A program made the position numbers and the translations under genes. A stretch of DNA of 64,000 bases from Odoribacter sp. UBA944. GTDB lineage: Bacteria; Bacteroidota; Bacteroidia; Bacteroidales; Marinifilaceae. Each line of letters opens with the position of its first letter. Positions within the stretch are counted from its first letter, which is position 1. The stretch is taken from positions 1 to 64,000 of the forward strand of contig DBDA01000027.1 of the NCBI GenBank assembly GCA_002293375.1. The letters run 5' to 3'. Under the pieces are notes generated by a model. That model searched no databases. It was not told the origin of the DNA and saw only the letters and a list, made by a program, of their open reading frames with translations. This document shows, one piece after another, positions 41,238 to 49,607 of this stretch.

Positions 41238-42827
41238 TTACCTTCTGGTTGGCCTGCTGGCTCCGGAACTCCCTGAACGGGAACTGCTTCCGCTGCTTCT
41301 GCTACTGCCACTGCTGCTCCCGGATCTGGCAGGAGAGTAGCTGCTTCCGGAACTGTTGGACCGGGAAGGGGTGTAGCTGCTTCCGGAGTTATTGGAGCGG
41401 GGAGGAGTATAGCTGTTTCCGGAGCGGCCGGAGTTGTTGAAGGAGGGTCTTGCCGTTGTTCCCGAAGGTCTTGTTGCGGCTGGACGGGACATGTACGATG
41501 TTCCGGACGGCTTATTCGCCGGCCGGGCCGTGGTTCCGCTTCCGCTCCTTCCACCCGGCAGTGTGTTGGGTGAAGGCCTCGTAGTGGTTCCGGGACGGGT
41601 GACCGTACCGGGCCGGGTGGTGGTTTGAGCCGGACGTGTCATCGTTCCCGCCGGACGTGTTGTACTTTGATTCGGTCTGGTGACCGTACCGGGGCGGGTC
41701 GTAGCATCCGGTCTGCCGGTCGTTGCCGGTCTGGTGGTTACTCCTGAAGGCCTCGTAGTGGTTCCGGGGCGGGTAACAGTGCTTGGGCGCGTCGTTGCTC
41801 CCGGCCGTGCGGTCTGGATGCTACCCGGTCTTGTAGAAGTTCCGGGGCGGGTAACGGTACCCGGTCGTGTCGTTGTACCCGGCCTCGTAACAGTTCCGGG
41901 GCGTGTATTCGGCCGGCTCGGCCGGTATGCCGTTCCAGGCCGTAAACCAGTTCCGGGGCGATTGTAAGAGTAGATCGGCCTTGCCGGCGGGCGGTGCCAG
42001 CCGTAATCCGGATAGTAATAGCCCGGGTAGTAATGGCCGGGACGCCAATGATCGTAGTACCAATGGTCGTGATACCAGTGATTATAGTACCCGTGGGAAT
42101 AATAGGGCCATCCCCATCCTCCATACCAGGGGTCGTAGTACCACGGATCGTAATACCCGTGGTAATTCCAGCCAAAACCAATACTCAATCCAGGCCATCC
42201 GAAACGAGCGTTGAAAGCCCATGAGTCGTACCGGTAGTCATTCCAGGCCACTGTCCATACATACCGCGGATAATTGCCCAGGATGAATTGCGTGTAGAAC
42301 TCCACATTGGAAGAGGAGGGGAACCACCAGAACCGTCCGTCTACGGTGTAAACATTCCAGTCGGAATCCAAAGAGAGATCCAAAGCGATTTCCTGTCCGT
42401 TCGCAATGTATCCGAATCCTTCCGGATACTGGGCGATGATACGGGCTGCTTCCCGCATGTCCTGTACACTGCCTTTGAACCCTCCGATCCAATACCCCCT
42501 GTTTTCGTACACGACGGCGTTGATCTCATCGGCGCTTTCCAATTCCGAAAGCGCCCGGGGCGTCAGTTCATCCATGCCTACCTGCTCTACATCCCCCGTA
42601 GCGCTGTTGATCACATAACTTCCGGCATCGTTGGAATAGATCGATTGTTCAACGTTCCGGTTCGCCTGGACGGCGGGTTGCGTTGCTGTTCCGGCTTCCT
42701 GAAGGAGAAGCGGTTGCCTGCCGGGAACGTAATATATATCGTCTTCCATCGTGTGGCTCATCATTTGCCCCGGGGCGCAAGCAGCAAACCAGGGGACAAG
42801 TGCTAAAAAGAGATATAAAGTTTTCAT
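41238..42827 (-). CDS. Lipoprotein with Tyr/Trp-rich segment and Arg-Pro-Gly-Thr repeats
   Basis: From ATG 42827 the protein has 529 residues. A lipoprotein-like signal (MKTLYLFLALVPWFAACAPG) is followed by a soluble region to about residue 195. A segment extremely rich in Tyr, Trp, His and Gly (about 200-285, for example DPWYYDPWYGGWGWPYY) comes next. Then come about 150 residues of TRPGT-type repeats, and the tail is Ser/Arg/Gly-rich, ending SRPTRR. No enzymatic motif is visible. The DNA shows matching short repeats. It is the first gene of an operon with the FadL-like porin. I do not recognise its function; surface display or peptidoglycan/polysaccharide contact would fit the composition. 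Confidence 0.75.
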   Translation of the reverse strand: MKTLYLFLALVPWFAACAPGQMMSHTMEDDIYYVPGRQPLLLQEAGTATQPAVQANRNVEQSIYSNDAGSYVINSATGDVEQVGMDELTPRALSELESADEINAVVYENRGYWIGGFKGSVQDMREAARIIAQYPEGFGYIANGQEIALDLSLDSDWNVYTVDGRFWWFPSSSNVEFYTQFILGNYPRYVWTVAWNDYRYDSWAFNARFGWPGLSIGFGWNYHGYYDPWYYDPWYGGWGWPYYSHGYYNHWYHDHWYYDHWRPGHYYPGYYYPDYGWHRPPARPIYSYNRPGTGLRPGTAYRPSRPNTRPGTVTRPGTTTRPGTVTRPGTSTRPGSIQTARPGATTRPSTVTRPGTTTRPSGVTTRPATTGRPDATTRPGTVTRPNQSTTRPAGTMTRPAQTTTRPGTVTRPGTTTRPSPNTLPGGRSGSGTTARPANKPSGTSYMSRPAATRPSGTTARPSFNNSGRSGNSYTPPRSNNSGSSYTPSRSNSSGSSYSPARSGSSSGSSRSSGSSSRSGSSGASRPTRR

Positions 42828-42985
42828 GACCTCTGTTTTAAGTTTCAATTATATTTTATCAAAAACCGTACCAAACATTCAAACTCCTCCGTTTTTAATA
42901 TTATAGCAAGATACTGTGCAATCTATCTCCGGTTGCTAACCACATAAAATTAAAACATTTGAACCACATAGTCGTGGTTTTTCAT

Positions 42986-42993
42986 TAAATTTG
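42986..42993 (+). promoter_or_regulatory. Bacteroidota -7 box of proS
   Basis: TAAATTTG matches TAnnTTTG, 26 bp before the proS start. The preceding 150 bp are AT-rich and hold no gene. Confidence 0.6.
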
Positions 42994-43019
42994 CCGCTGT
43001 TTTACCAAAAAATAAGAAG

Positions 43020-44495
43020 ATGGCCAAATTTTTAACATCCAGGAGCGAGGATTATTCACAGTGGTACAATGAGTTGGTGCTAAAAGCGGGTCTGGCGGAA
43101 CCGTCGGCCGTGAGGGGATGTATGGTCATCCGGCCATACGGATATGCTATCTGGGAAAAGATGCAGCAGCAGTTGGACCGGATGTTCAAAGAGACCGGTC
43201 ACGTAAATGCCTATTTTCCGTTGTTGATCCCGAAATCCTTTTTTTCCAAGGAGGCGGACCATGTGGAAGGATTTGCGAAAGAGTGCGCAGTGGTGACCCA
43301 TTACCGGCTGATGAATGATCCGGACGGGAAAGGGGTGGTCGTCGATCCGGCGGCCAAATTGGAAGAGGAGTATGTTATCCGGCCAACTTCCGAAACCATC
43401 ATCTGGAATACCTACAAAAACTGGATACAGTCGTACCGGGATTTGCCCATCCTGTGCAATCAGTGGGCCAATGTCATGCGTTGGGAGATGCGGACCCGGA
43501 TGTTTCTGCGTACGGCGGAATTTCTCTGGCAGGAGGGGCATACGGCGCATGCGACTCGGGAAGAGGCACTGGAAGAGGCGGACAGAATGATAAAGATATA
43601 TGCCGAATTTGCAGAGAAATGGCTGGGCATACCGGTGGTCATGGGGACAAAAAGCGCCAGTGAGCGTTTTGCCGGAGCGTTGGAAACTTATGCTATCGAG
43701 GCGTTGATGCAGGACGGAAAGGCTTTGCAGGCGGGAACTTCCCACTTTCTCGGGCAGAATTTTGCCCGGGCGTTTGATGTGATGTTCGCAGCACAGAATG
43801 GCGAACGGGAATATGTATGGGCGACTTCGTGGGGGGTATCAACCCGTTTGATGGGAGCATTGATCATGGCTCATTCGGACGATAACGGTTTGGTATTACC
43901 TCCGAAATTGGCACCGATCCAGGTGGTTATTGTGCCAATCTACAAAAGCGATGAGGCGTTGGCCGGGATCACGGCAAAGGTAGACGGGATCGTGAAAAAG
44001 TTGCAAGCCAAAGGCATCAGTGTAAAATACGACGACCGGGATACCCAAAAGCCTGGTTGGAAATTTGCTGATTACGAATTGAAAGGGGTACCCGTGCGTT
44101 TGGCGATTGGGGAGCGGGACTTGGCGAATGGCACTGTGGAGGTTGCGCGTCGGGACACACTGACCAAAGAGACGCTTCCGCTGGAAGGGATCGAAGAGTA
44201 CATCCCTGCTTTGTTGGAAAACATACAGGATACCATCTATAAAAAAGCGTTGGATTTCCGGAACAGCATGATCACCAAAGTGGACTCTTACGAAGAGTTT
44301 AAACAGTTGTTGGAAACTAAAGGCGGATTCTTCCTGTGCCATTGGGACGGTACGCCGGAAACAGAAGAACGGATCAAGGCGGAAACCAAGGCGACCATCC
44401 GTTGCATCCCCTTGGACAGCCCGGAAGAGGAGGGGAGATGTATGGTGACGGGGAAGCCTTCCAGCCGGCGGGTGTTGATCGGGAAAGCATATTAG
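43020..44495 (+). CDS. proS: Prolyl-tRNA synthetase (archaeal/eukaryotic type)
   Basis: The 491-residue enzyme charges tRNA-Pro. Class II motifs are visible: RGCMVIRPYGYAIWEKMQ (motif 1), VIRPTSETIIWNTYKNWIQSYRDLP and RWEMRTRMFLRTAEFLWQEGHTAH (motif 2), and WGVSTRLMGALIMAHSDDNGLVLPP (motif 3). The anticodon-binding domain contains KFADYELKGVPVRLAIGERDL. The INS editing domain of most bacterial ProS is absent, and the length matches the archaeal/eukaryotic-like form common in Bacteroidota. mutY follows after 12 bp. Confidence 0.97.
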   Translation: MAKFLTSRSEDYSQWYNELVLKAGLAEPSAVRGCMVIRPYGYAIWEKMQQQLDRMFKETGHVNAYFPLLIPKSFFSKEADHVEGFAKECAVVTHYRLMNDPDGKGVVVDPAAKLEEEYVIRPTSETIIWNTYKNWIQSYRDLPILCNQWANVMRWEMRTRMFLRTAEFLWQEGHTAHATREEALEEADRMIKIYAEFAEKWLGIPVVMGTKSASERFAGALETYAIEALMQDGKALQAGTSHFLGQNFARAFDVMFAAQNGEREYVWATSWGVSTRLMGALIMAHSDDNGLVLPPKLAPIQVVIVPIYKSDEALAGITAKVDGIVKKLQAKGISVKYDDRDTQKPGWKFADYELKGVPVRLAIGERDLANGTVEVARRDTLTKETLPLEGIEEYIPALLENIQDTIYKKALDFRNSMITKVDSYEEFKQLLETKGGFFLCHWDGTPETEERIKAETKATIRCIPLDSPEEEGRCMVTGKPSSRRVLIGKAY

Positions 44496-44507
44496 CCCCT
44501 TCTTGCC

Positions 44508-45566
44508 ATGGTCGATAACTCCGGATTTGGTAAAAAATTGCTGGCGTGGTACCGGGAGAACGGCCGGGAGCTTCCCTGGCGCGGTAGCCGGGACCCTTAT
44601 ATCGTTTGGGTTTCCGAGATTATTTTACAACAAACCCGTGTGGCGCAGGGGTGGGACTATTTCCTCCGTTTCACGGAACGCTTTCCCGATGTGGCTGTGC
44701 TGGCCGGTGCGGCGGAGGACGAGGTGCTGCGTTACTGGCAAGGGTTGGGCTATTACAGCCGGGCCCGGAACATGCACCGGGCGGCTCAAGAGATCATAGA
44801 GAAATTCGGAGGCGTATTTCCAACAAATTACCGGGATGTTTTATCTCTGAAGGGGATCGGCGAATATACGGCCGCTGCGATCTGCTCTTTTTGCTTCGAT
44901 CTTCCCTGTGCAGTGGTGGACGGAAATGTATATCGGGTGTTGTCGCGGGTTTTCGGCGTGGACACGCCCATTGATTCAACAGAAGGGAAGCGTTTTTTCC
45001 GGGAGTTGGCCGGCGAATTATTAGACAGGGAACACCCCGGGGACTACAACCAGGCCATCATGGATTTCGGGGCGTTGCAGTGTATGCCGGGATTGCCGGA
45101 GTGCACATCCTGCCCGTTGCAGGAGCAGTGTGTTGCCCGGGCGGAGGGCCGGGTTCGGCAGTTGCCTGTCAAACAGGGAAAAACGACGGTCTTTACCCGC
45201 TATTTTCACTACCTGCACATCCACTGTAACGGGGAAATCCTTTTGCACCGGCGCGGAGCGAAAGATATTTGGCAAAACCTGTACGAATTCCCGCTGCTGG
45301 AAACCCCGGAAGAGACAGAACCGGAGACCCTCTTGGCCGGCGAAGCTTTCGGTCGTCTGTTTGCAGGAGCTTCCGGGTTAAAAATCGGCCGGATCTCCCT
45401 GCCGATGAAGCACCAACTTTCACACCGTTTGCTGCGTGTCCGGTTTTACGAGATCGAAACGGAAACCCTTCCGTCCGGCCTGAACGGCTTTCTGCGTGTT
45501 CCGGAAGCCCAAACCGGACATTACGCCCTTCCCCGCATCATCACTCTCTACTTGGAAAACCGGTGA
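44508..45566 (+). CDS. mutY: A/G-specific adenine glycosylase
   Basis: The 352-residue enzyme removes adenine paired with 8-oxoguanine. Catalytic Glu37 lies in SEIILQQTRV (36-45) and Asp138 in VVDGNVYRV, the same numbers as in E. coli MutY. The helix-hairpin-helix is LKGIGEYTAAAI. The 4Fe-4S loop cysteines are in CMPGLPECTSCPLQEQC, and the C-terminal MutT-like (NUDIX_4) domain that reads 8-oxoguanine spans about 225-350. It is 12 bp downstream of proS and probably co-transcribed. A weak hairpin plus T-run follows the stop. Confidence 0.97.
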   Translation: MVDNSGFGKKLLAWYRENGRELPWRGSRDPYIVWVSEIILQQTRVAQGWDYFLRFTERFPDVAVLAGAAEDEVLRYWQGLGYYSRARNMHRAAQEIIEKFGGVFPTNYRDVLSLKGIGEYTAAAICSFCFDLPCAVVDGNVYRVLSRVFGVDTPIDSTEGKRFFRELAGELLDREHPGDYNQAIMDFGALQCMPGLPECTSCPLQEQCVARAEGRVRQLPVKQGKTTVFTRYFHYLHIHCNGEILLHRRGAKDIWQNLYEFPLLETPEETEPETLLAGEAFGRLFAGASGLKIGRISLPMKHQLSHRLLRVRFYEIETETLPSGLNGFLRVPEAQTGHYALPRIITLYLENR

Positions 45567-45571
45567 ACCTG

Positions 45572-45597
45572 TCAGGGCAATACCTGATTTTTTTTCT
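45572..45597 (+). terminator. Putative terminator after mutY
   Basis: TCAGG (45572-45576) and CCTGA (45583-45587) form a short 5-bp stem followed by eight or more T. The stem is weak, but position and T-run fit. Confidence 0.5.
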
Positions 45598-45610
45598 CTT
45601 TTTCCGCCGT

Positions 45611-45798
45611 CGCTTCGGCCTATTGTTTCCAAAAGCGGTCTCCACGGCGGTTTACTAAGCTCCGGCTTTCGCTGGAATCCGCGACCTTCTCAGTCGCTTT
45701 GCGACTTCGTCGAGCAGAGCGAATTCCGGTCGCTCAGCCGGAACAAGTAAACAATTCGTCGTTCCCGACCACGCTTTCGGAAATAACAGACCGAAGCT
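45611..45798. repeat. 188-bp imperfect palindromic element (MITE-like)
   Basis: The outer arms 45611-45637 and 45772-45798 are complementary at 22 of 27 positions. The inner arms 45650-45667 (GTTTACTAAGCTCCGGCT) and 45736-45752 pair with one indel. The centre is AGTCGC-TTT-GCGACT at about 45692-45706. No open frame of interest is inside. A perfect copy of the dispersed 14-bp motif begins 2 bp after the right arm. The layout suggests a non-autonomous mobile or interspersed palindromic element; no transposase is nearby. Confidence 0.7.
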
Positions 45799-45799
45799 T

Positions 45800-45813
45800 A
45801 GAGTCTGTTTAAA
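45800..45813 (-). repeat. Dispersed 14-bp motif, perfect copy, next to the palindrome
   Basis: The minus strand reads TTTAAACAGACTCT. It is the only copy in reverse orientation and the only one joined to a palindrome. Confidence 0.7.
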
Positions 45814-45892
45814 TTTTTCACCGAAGTTATTTGAGAGCTGTTGAAATTCCTAACTTAGCCTGCATAAGAAGTTAAGATTCCCAATGGAAAGG

Positions 45893-45900
45893 CTATCTTT
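45893..45900 (+). promoter_or_regulatory. Bacteroidota -7 box of the DUF4369 gene
   Basis: TATCTTTG is a perfect -7 box. It lies inside the longer possible frame (start 45884) and so places the true start at ATG 45920. Confidence 0.6.
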
Positions 45901-45919
45901 GCATAAAACAACAGACTGT

Positions 45920-46585
45920 ATGGGAAGAATCGCATTGTTTTGTTTCATAATAGTGTCGCTGATGGCCTGCCGGAAGCAGATGACGATACAGGGAGAGGCC
46001 GGTACGGCCGGTTCCGTGGTACTGCTGGCGGAATTTCCGGGGAATCCGGAAAAGGTTCGGTTGGATAGTTGCCGGATAGAGAACGGAAGCTGGACACTTC
46101 GGGGACCCGGATTGGTTTTGCCGGCCAGGGTGTGGATTCAAATGGAACAAGAGACCTTTTCCTTTATTGCCGACGCATACGAGGGAATAATAATAACGGG
46201 AAATTTCCCGGACAGTCTGGCAGTCGAAGGATCCCGGTTGGAGCGGGAATTCGAAATGGTCGAGCAGGTGCTTGCCGAGCGTTACACACAGCCCACAAAG
46301 GAGATTTTGGAAGAGATGAAGTTGCTTCGGAGCAAGCCTATGCAGACAAAGAGTGATGAAAAACTCCTAAAGGCATTGGAACGAAATCTGGAACGTTACC
46401 GGGAGTACGAAGCCCACTATTTGGAGAAATTGGTGCGGGCAAATCCCTGGAACGAATTAAGCCTGTTTATCCTGAAAGAACGGGTAGAAGATCCCCGGAC
46501 CCGGCAAGAACTTTGGAAAACCGTACACATCAAAAACAAAAAGAGCAATATCTTTCAATTGCTCCTTTCTTCTCTGTCGCAATAG
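45920..46585 (+). CDS. DUF4369-type lipoprotein, without thioredoxin domain
   Basis: From ATG 45920 the protein has 221 residues. The lipoprotein signal is MGRIALFCFIIVSLMACRKQ, with the lipid cysteine in MACR. Residues 20-110 match the DUF4369 beta-domain that usually precedes a TlpA-type thioredoxin domain in Bacteroidota (SVVLLAEFPGNPEKVRLDSCRIENGSWTLRG in outline). A charged helical region follows to the end. The thioredoxin domain is absent, so it is either a short family member or truncated. A 7-bp hairpin (GAGCAAT/ATTGCTC) lies in the last codons. Confidence 0.75.
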   Translation: MGRIALFCFIIVSLMACRKQMTIQGEAGTAGSVVLLAEFPGNPEKVRLDSCRIENGSWTLRGPGLVLPARVWIQMEQETFSFIADAYEGIIITGNFPDSLAVEGSRLEREFEMVEQVLAERYTQPTKEILEEMKLLRSKPMQTKSDEKLLKALERNLERYREYEAHYLEKLVRANPWNELSLFILKERVEDPRTRQELWKTVHIKNKKSNIFQLLLSSLSQ

Positions 46586-46611
46586 GGCAAAGCGACTGTT
46601 TATATGGATAT

Positions 46612-48102
46612 TCACTCAAAATCCCCGGCCCGGAGGAATTCCGTTGCCGCATCCATGTCTACATACATCACCCGGTCGGCCCCGTTAAAGGGAACGACGC
46701 TCCGGAACTCCTGCAGGAAATTTTCCAGATAGGGGGAGGTCTTCACCGGCCGCTGCATGTCGATGGCCTGGGCGGCGTTCAGCAATTCAATGGCTAAAAT
46801 CCGTTCCACATTTTCCGCTACTTTGACGCTCTTGGTCGCCGCGTTCCCGCCCATGCTGACGTGATCCTCCTGTTCGTTGGAAGAGGGAATGGAATCGACA
46901 GAGCAGGGGGTGCAGAGTTGTTTGTTCTGGCTGACAATGGCCGCTGCCGCATATTGGGGGATCATAAACCCGGAATTCAGTCCGGGGTTGGAGACCAAAA
47001 ACTCGGGCAGGTGCGCCCGATCGCCGGAGATTAACCGATAGGTGCGCCGTTCCGAAATACTTCCCAGCTCGGCTACGGCTATAGAGAGAAAGTCCAACGC
47101 CAACGCCAGCGGCTCGCCGTGGAAGTTTCCGCCGGAGATGATCAGGTCGTCTTCGGGGAATATGGTGGGGTTGTCCGTAACGGAGTTGATCTCCCGCTCA
47201 ACAACCGATGCGACATATTCGACCGTGTCCTTGCAAGCGCCGTGTACCTGTGGGATACACCGGAACGAATAGGGATCCTGCACCCGTGTCTTTTCCCGTT
47301 GCTGAAACTCCGAGCCTTCCAACAAGGTGCGGATGTTCCGGGCCGTTTCGATCTGTCCCGGATGGGGGCGAGCCGCATGGATTTGCGGCAGAAAAGGATC
47401 GATGCGGCCGTCATACGCTTCTAAGGAGATCGCCCCGATGATGTCGGCGTATTTGGCGATCTTAAACGCTTTCAGCAGGGCGTATACAGCGTGGGCGCTC
47501 ATGAATTGCGTCCCGTTCAGCAGGGCCAGCCCCTCTTTGGCGCCCAATGCAACCGGTTCCCAGTGCAACAGCGCGTTTACCTCTTTGGCCGGCCGGATCT
47601 CTCCTCGGTAATAGACCTCCCCCTCGTCAATGAGCGGGAGGAAGAGGTTGGCCAACGGGGCGAGGTCGCCGGAAGCGCCCAGCGAACCCAATTCCCGCAC
47701 CACAGGAAGGACATCGTTGTTAAAGAGATCGATGATGCGTTCCACCGTGGCCAATTGGACGCCGGATTTCCCCAAAGAGAGCGCATGCGCTTTCAACAGC
47801 AACATTAGCCGGATCACGGTTTTGTCCACCGGCGCCCCGATGCTGCACGCATGCGACATGACCAAATTGGCTTGCAAACGGCTAAGATCCTCCGGGGAGA
47901 TGCTGATCTTGCATAGGGAACCAAATCCGGTGGTAATGCCGTATAGCGGTTTGTCCGATTCGGCGATCTTGCGGTCTAAATAGGCTTTGGAGCGGAGAAT
48001 AAGCTGCCTGCTCTCTTCGGACAGCGCTAATTTATAGCCCTTTTGCAGGATGTTGTCGACGGTTTCAAACGTTAAGGCTGCCGGTGAAATGGAATGAATC
48101 AT
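46612..48102 (-). CDS. hutH: Histidine ammonia-lyase
   Basis: The 496-residue enzyme deaminates histidine to urocanate. The Ala143-Ser144-Gly145 triad in GSLGASGDLAPL forms the MIO electrophile, and the tyrosine loop YGITTGFGSL lies at 54-63. The segment QEDHVSMGGNAATKS near residue 413 is diagnostic of the histidine/phenylalanine ammonia-lyase family; HutH rather than PAL is favoured by length and by SSNEQEDHVSMG. Other hut genes are not in the window. It lies 23 bp downstream of hisS on the same strand, an unusual pairing of histidine use for translation and catabolism. Confidence 0.93.
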   Translation of the reverse strand: MIHSISPAALTFETVDNILQKGYKLALSEESRQLILRSKAYLDRKIAESDKPLYGITTGFGSLCKISISPEDLSRLQANLVMSHACSIGAPVDKTVIRLMLLLKAHALSLGKSGVQLATVERIIDLFNNDVLPVVRELGSLGASGDLAPLANLFLPLIDEGEVYYRGEIRPAKEVNALLHWEPVALGAKEGLALLNGTQFMSAHAVYALLKAFKIAKYADIIGAISLEAYDGRIDPFLPQIHAARPHPGQIETARNIRTLLEGSEFQQREKTRVQDPYSFRCIPQVHGACKDTVEYVASVVEREINSVTDNPTIFPEDDLIISGGNFHGEPLALALDFLSIAVAELGSISERRTYRLISGDRAHLPEFLVSNPGLNSGFMIPQYAAAAIVSQNKQLCTPCSVDSIPSSNEQEDHVSMGGNAATKSVKVAENVERILAIELLNAAQAIDMQRPVKTSPYLENFLQEFRSVVPFNGADRVMYVDMDAATEFLRAGDFE

Positions 48103-48125
48103 GGTATATTGAAATAATTAAGGAT

Positions 48126-49502
48126 TTACGCATTTTCGTTTTCAGTCAGTTGGCGAAGGATCTCTTCGGGCCGGACGTTCTTTTGTTCGCCTGTCCGCAT
48201 GTTTTTCAGGGAGAACAGGCCGTTTTGCATCTCATTTTCCCCGGCGATGGCTACAAAAGGAATACTCTTTTTGTCGGCATACCCCAACTGTTTTTTCATT
48301 TTGTCGGCTTCGGGATAGATCTCAGCATTGATACCGTTCTCCCGTAATTTTTGCAACACCGGCAGGCAGTAACGCTCCTCTTTCTCCCCAAAATTGACAA
48401 AGAGGAGTTGGGTGGTTGCGCCCGTATCCGGCGGGAAAAGCTCCAATTGGCTCATCACGTCGAAAATACGGTCTGCGCCGAAGGAGATCCCGACGCCCGA
48501 AACGTTTTTCAGGCCGAATATGCCGGTCAGGTCGTCGTACCGCCCGCCGCCCGTGATACTCCCTATTTCTGCATCCAACGCTTTGACTTCAAAAATGGCC
48601 CCGGTGTAATAGCTCAGCCCCCGGGCTAGGGTCAGGTCTAATTTTACCTCAATATCAACGGGAAGCTCGTGTAAATAGTTGAATACGGTGCGCAGTTCCT
48701 GCACCCCTTTCAGGCCGGTTTCGCTGCCGGCGAGAATGGTTTCCAACAGATTGAGTTTTTGTTCGTTGTCGCCGGAAAGGTCCAGGATCGGTTGCAGTTT
48801 TTCAATGGCGCCCTCCTGCAATCCTTTCTCCCGTAGCTCACTGTTCACGGCGTCCCGGCCGATCTTGTCCGTTTTGTCAATCGCGACGGTAATATCCGTC
48901 AACTTCTCCGGTTCTCCGATTGTTTCGGCGATGCCGGCCAGGATTTTGCGGTTGTTGATCAGCAGGCGCACCCGGACCTTTAGCCGGCGGTATACTTCGT
49001 TGACGATCCGGATTAGCTCCACCTCGTTCAGTAGTGAGTTGCTGCCCACCACGTCTACGTCGCACTGGTAGAACTCCCGATAGCGCCCTTTTTGCGGCCG
49101 ATCGGCCCGCCACACCGGCTGGATTTGGTACCGCTTGAAGGGGAAGGTGATCTCGGACTGGTGTTGTACGACAAAACGGGCAAACGGGACCGTCAGGTCG
49201 TACCGAAGCCCTTTCTCCGCGATCTTTCCGGTCACTTGGGAAAGGTTCCGCTCCCGGAGTTCGATTTCGTCCACCCGGGAGAGGTAGTCGCCGGAATTCA
49301 ATATTTTGAACAGCAATTTGTCACCTTCTTCCCCGTATTTCCCCAGCAGGGTGGAGAGGTTTTCCATCGCTGGTGTCTCCAACGGCATGTAGCCGTACAA
49401 GCGGAAAACGCTTTTGATGGTGTCGAAAATATAGTTCCGCCTGACCATAACAGCAGGGGAGAAATCCCGGGTCCCTTTGGGGATGGAAGGTGTCTGTGCC
49501 AT
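48126..49502 (-). CDS. hisS: Histidyl-tRNA synthetase
   Basis: The 458-residue class II synthetase starts IPKGTRDFSP. Motif 2 is YRIQ-type (RYQIQPVWRADRPQKGRYREFYQCDVDVVG), the histidine-specific loop is LARGLSYYTGAIFEV, and motif 3 is GGGRYDDLTGIFG...GVGISFGADRIFDVM. The C-terminal anticodon-binding domain spans about 365-450. A perfect -7 box on the minus strand (49539-49546) lies 37 bp upstream. hutH follows and is probably co-transcribed. Confidence 0.96.
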   Translation of the reverse strand: MAQTPSIPKGTRDFSPAVMVRRNYIFDTIKSVFRLYGYMPLETPAMENLSTLLGKYGEEGDKLLFKILNSGDYLSRVDEIELRERNLSQVTGKIAEKGLRYDLTVPFARFVVQHQSEITFPFKRYQIQPVWRADRPQKGRYREFYQCDVDVVGSNSLLNEVELIRIVNEVYRRLKVRVRLLINNRKILAGIAETIGEPEKLTDITVAIDKTDKIGRDAVNSELREKGLQEGAIEKLQPILDLSGDNEQKLNLLETILAGSETGLKGVQELRTVFNYLHELPVDIEVKLDLTLARGLSYYTGAIFEVKALDAEIGSITGGGRYDDLTGIFGLKNVSGVGISFGADRIFDVMSQLELFPPDTGATTQLLFVNFGEKEERYCLPVLQKLRENGINAEIYPEADKMKKQLGYADKKSIPFVAIAGENEMQNGLFSLKNMRTGEQKNVRPEEILRQLTENENA

Positions 49503-49538
49503 ACTCTTTCATTTTTTTAGACTGCGCAAAATCGTCCG

Positions 49539-49564
49539 CAAAGATAAAATAATTTATACATTTG
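49539..49564. promoter_or_regulatory. Divergent promoter pair, hisS / NlpC-P60 gene
   Basis: The minus strand has TATCTTTG at 49539-49546 (for hisS) and the plus strand has TACATTTG at 49557-49564 (for the NlpC/P60 gene). Both are full -7 matches and face away from each other. Confidence 0.65.
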
Positions 49565-49576
49565 CTGCTGTAATGG

Positions 49577-49590
49577 TTTAAACAGACGCT
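49577..49590 (+). repeat. Dispersed 14-bp motif, near copy
   Basis: TTTAAACAGACGCT has one mismatch to the consensus. It lies in the leader of the NlpC/P60 gene, 13 bp downstream of the -7 box. Confidence 0.5.
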
Positions 49591-49607
49591 TAAAAAATCG
49601 CAAGGAT

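Noticed and set aside
41560..41960. Short DNA tandem repeats considered as a non-coding repeat element
   Set aside because: They encode the in-frame RPGT repeats of the lipoprotein at 41238-42827, so the DNA periodicity follows from the protein.
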